DNA of 64,000 nucleotides from Sodaliphilus pleomorphus (GTDB lineage: Bacteria; Bacteroidota; Bacteroidia; Bacteroidales; Muribaculaceae): positions 1,114,501-1,178,500 of the forward strand of contig NZ_CP045696.1 of the NCBI RefSeq assembly GCF_009676955.1. Reading direction: 5' to 3'. Below, piece by piece: positions 61,541 through 64,000 of the stretch (its first letter is position 1; each line of letters opens with the position of its first letter). A program made the translations under genes and the position numbers. A model generated the notes under the pieces. The model saw only the letters and a list, made by a program, of their open reading frames with translations, did no database searches and was not told the DNA's origin.

Positions 61541-64000
61541 TTATTTCTTCTTGGCGTCGCACTCACGCAGGAGCTCGTCGACGGCAGCCTTGAGCTGCCT
61601 GTCGTCGCCCTTGACCACGGTTGCGGGGTCGTTGGCCACCTTGATGTCGGGCTCGAGCTGCGTGTTTTCGAGATAAGTGCCGTCGGCAGTCTCATAGCCT
61701 ATCACGGGCAGGCCGAAGATGAGGCTTTCGTCCTGGAGCGTCTCCCAGTTCACGCTGCTCATGGTGCCAGGCACGGGCATACCCACGAGCTTGCCCATGC
61801 GGGTGTGCTTGTAGACCCATGGCGTGCCGTGGGCGTTGCTGTAGTTGTTCTCGCATATAAGCATGATCGAGGGCTTGTTCCAGCGGCGGCTCGGCATGTC
61901 GCAGGCTGCGCGGCCACGCACCACCTGGGTAAGGTATTTCTCGCCGCTGAAGAGAATCTGGATATCCTCGTGCAGGCGGCCGCCGCCGTTGCCGCGGGTG
62001 TCGATCACGATACCCTCGCGCTGGGTGTACTTGCCCAGCACCTGGTCGTAGATCTCGCGATAGCTCTCGTCGTTCATCGACTGGATGTGCACATAGCCCA
62101 GGCGGCCATGCGAGAGGCTGTCGACCATGCGGGCCTCACGCTTCACCCAGCGCTTGTAGAGCAGCTGGTTGAAAGCACCGTTGCTGGTGGGTATCACCAC
62201 CTCGTCCCAGGTGTTGCCGTTGCTGCGGCAAGAGATGAGCACCTTCTTGCCAATCTGTCCGTTGAGCAACTGGGTGTAGTCGTTCTCGGGCGAAATTTTC
62301 ACACCGTTGATTTGCTCGATGACGGTGCCGGGGCGCACCTTCGACTTGGCGCGGTCGAGCGGCCCATACTCCACAACCTCGGCCACCTTCAGGCCCTGTC
62401 CAGTGTAGTTGGTGTCGAAGAGCAAGCCCAGGTTGCCAGTGCTGGCCCCAGAGTTGCTGGGATAGTAACGGCCGCCCGAGTGCGAGCAGTTGAGCTCGCC
62501 CAGTGTCTCGCTCAGCAAGTTGGAGAAGTCGTAGTTGTTGGTGATATAGGGCAGGAACTTGCGGTAGTGGGCCACAGTACCCTCCCAGTCGCAACCATGC
62601 ATATTCTTGTTGTAGAAGCGGTTGGCCACCTCGCGGTGCACGCGTTCAAACATGTAGGCGCGCTCGCGGGCGGTATTCATGAGCACCTCGGCGCTGTAGG
62701 TGATAGGGGTGAGCTTGTCGCCCGAGAGCTTCTGCATGGCGCTGCTGCCCAGCAGGTAGAAGGTCTTGCCCTCCTTGTCGGTCACGATGTCGGCCCAGCG
62801 CGAGTCCATCTTGTTGAGCAGGCTGGTGCTGTGCTTGCGCAGGTCCATCTTCCACAGGTCATAGCCCTTCTCCACGCTCGAGAGGTAGTAGAGCGTGTTG
62901 CCGTCTTTGGTGATGGCGGCGCCGGCCAGGTTGCTCGAGTTGGGCGTCACGCGCACGATGCGGTCGTGTATCTTGTCGAGCTCGACAACGATGGGCTTCA
63001 CCGTGTCGTCTTTCTTGGCATCGGCATTCTTCTTGTCGCCCTTCTTGCCCTTCTTGTCGGCCTGGGCTTTCTCCTTCTTTTCGGCAGCAGCCTTCTCGGC
63101 CTTTTCGGCATCTTGCAGGAGCTCATAGTTCTCCTTGTCGAGGCGGTAGCGGTCGTAGGCCTCCTCGTTGACAAAGGCCATGAGCACATCGTCTTGCGAG
63201 CCCCACGAGGCCTGGCTGCGCAAGCCGTAGCGGTTGCTCTGGAACATGATGGCGCCGCCGTCGAGCACCCACTTGGGGCTGTGGTTGATATAGGCACTCT
63301 GGGTGATGTTGGTGATAGGGCCGCCCTGGGCACTCACGATGCCAATGTCGGAATAGGGGTCGCGGCCGTTGCCTATAAACTCGAGAGCAATCCACTTGCT
63401 GTCGGGCGACCAGCTGTAGCCCAGGTCGCCTTCGGTACCATACCATTGCGAGCCGTCGGTGACCTGGTGCACGGCCTTGGTGTTCACGTCCATGACCATG
63501 AGCTTCTCACCATTTTCAACAAAGGCCAGTTTCTTGCCGTCGGGCGAGAACTCGGGCTGGGTGCGGTCGGTAGAGCTGGGGATGAGCAGCTCCTCCTTGA
63601 CGAGGGTGGCGTTGGGGAAGTTGGGATCTTCCTTGCGGGCGATGGTGGCCTTGTAGAGCTGCCAGTGGTCGCCGCGCTCGCTCGAGTAGACCAGCGTGCG
63701 GTTGTCGGGACCCCAGCACACGTCTTTCTCGCCCTCGGGGGTATTGGTAATCTTCTTGGTGGTATTGAACTCGACCGAGGTCACAAACACCTCGCCACGC
63801 ACCACAAAGGCCACTTGCTTGCCGTCGGGCGACACGGCGGCGCTGGTGGCGCCACGGGTGTAGGCGATGCGTTTTATCGAGTCGCCGTCGTCGTGGAAGA
63901 GCGAAATATTCACCCGCGAGGCATTGCCGCCGTCGCGCTGGGTGTAGATCTCGCCGTCGTAGGTATAGCACAAGGTGCCGTTGTCGGCCATCGAGAGGAA
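61541..64000 (-). CDS. Tricorn-type S41 protease, partial at the window end
   Basis: About 820 C-terminal residues visible; the start lies beyond 64000, as full proteins are near 1080. WD40/PD40 propeller repeats in the first 400 residues (AAVSPDGKQVAFV; PEFSPDGKKLAFVENG; YSWSPDSKWIALE), a Lys/Ala/Glu coiled insertion (about 295-325), a PDZ domain (GLKVAEVVEYGPLDRAKSKVR), and the S41 core with IVIDTRGNGGGRLHEDI and candidate nucleophile Ser in NNYSNAHGTPW. Degrades peptides; the C-terminal ENTQLEPDI is a family feature. Periplasmic in Bacteroidota by inference. Confidence 0.9.
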   Translation of the reverse strand, partial: FLSMADNGTLCYTYDGEIYTQRDGGNASRVNISLFHDDGDSIKRIAYTRGATSAAVSPDGKQVAFVVRGEVFVTSVEFNTTKKITNTPEGEKDVCWGPDNRTLVYSSERGDHWQLYKATIARKEDPNFPNATLVKEELLIPSSTDRTQPEFSPDGKKLAFVENGEKLMVMDVNTKAVHQVTDGSQWYGTEGDLGYSWSPDSKWIALEFIGNGRDPYSDIGIVSAQGGPITNITQSAYINHSPKWVLDGGAIMFQSNRYGLRSQASWGSQDDVLMAFVNEEAYDRYRLDKENYELLQDAEKAEKAAAEKKEKAQADKKGKKGDKKNADAKKDDTVKPIVVELDKIHDRIVRVTPNSSNLAGAAITKDGNTLYYLSSVEKGYDLWKMDLRKHSTSLLNKMDSRWADIVTDKEGKTFYLLGSSAMQKLSGDKLTPITYSAEVLMNTARERAYMFERVHREVANRFYNKNMHGCDWEGTVAHYRKFLPYITNNYDFSNLLSETLGELNCSHSGGRYYPSNSGASTGNLGLLFDTNYTGQGLKVAEVVEYGPLDRAKSKVRPGTVIEQINGVKISPENDYTQLLNGQIGKKVLISCRSNGNTWDEVVIPTSNGAFNQLLYKRWVKREARMVDSLSHGRLGYVHIQSMNDESYREIYDQVLGKYTQREGIVIDTRGNGGGRLHEDIQILFSGEKYLTQVVRGRAACDMPSRRWNKPSIMLICENNYSNAHGTPWVYKHTRMGKLVGMPVPGTMSSVNWETLQDESLIFGLPVIGYETADGTYLENTQLEPDIKVANDPATVVKGDDRQLKAAVDELLRECDAKKK

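Noticed and set aside
1..64000. CRISPR arrays, tRNA and rRNA genes
   Set aside because: No regularly spaced repeats, cloverleaf or rRNA-like stretches were seen on reading either strand.

Overview
Organism and evidence. The window is Bacteroidales chromosome interrupted by a CTnDOT-family integrative conjugative element (ICE). Promoters follow the Bacteroidota pattern (TAnnTTTG at -7, little or no Shine-Dalgarno). The flanking genes (PafA-type phosphatase, aminopeptidase P, bS21, MtaB, tricorn-like S41 protease) fit this order. The host DNA is strikingly GC-rich for the group, which leaves a Muribaculaceae- or Prevotellaceae-like host open; the sequence alone does not settle the genus.

Layout. 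(1) 1-4990, host: a shortened phosphomannose-isomerase-like gene, PafA alkaline phosphatase, gamma carbonic anhydrase, aminopeptidase P. (2) About 4993-53587, the ICE, about 48.6 kb, with candidate core sites ACAAAGTTAC (left) and ACAAAGATAC (right). Its order is: IntDOT-like integrase; RhuM-like ORF; an AT-rich defence island (small HTH regulator, HamA, HamB: a Hachiman system) on the minus strand; HTH/excisionase genes; xis2c-xis2d-orf3-exc; a small RNA fitting RteR; a DUF1896 protein and a 1946-residue methylase-helicase; tetQ-rteA-rteB; a long hairpin with a RibD/DHFR-like gene; rteC; mobC-mobB-mobA (minus strand) with the presumed oriT; traA to traQ plus a lysozyme; one AT-rich orphan cargo gene; a minus-strand block of small genes with PcfJ and PcfK homologues; and about 1 kb of hairpin-rich non-coding DNA. 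(3) 53588-64000, host: rpsU with a long leader, an mtaB-acyltransferase-glycosyltransferase operon, an AraC regulator with two tandem MFS transporters, a SemiSWEET gene, and a tricorn-type protease cut by the window end.

How it works together. By CTnDOT precedent, tetracycline relieves attenuation in the tetQ leader. RteA and RteB then activate rteC. RteC activates xis2c-xis2d-orf3-exc, whose products help IntDOT excise the element and also switch on tra. RteR damps tra expression. MobA/B/C nick oriT and deliver the strand to the Tra type IV secretion channel. traP is frameshifted here. The element carries tetracycline resistance and an anti-phage system as cargo. It sits in the -7 region of the aminopeptidase P promoter, between two genes (pepP-like and rpsU) that would be divergent neighbours without it.

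Most notable points: the Hachiman island with a putative autoregulatory operator; a 121-nt hairpin before a RibD-like gene inside the rte regulatory region; a perfect Shine-Dalgarno-like sequence at the start of the rpsU leader; a CGGATA repeat cluster before traA; a recurring ACTAAA..CCAAAGTAA motif before at least seven ICE genes; and an unrecognised AT-rich cargo gene at 48334.
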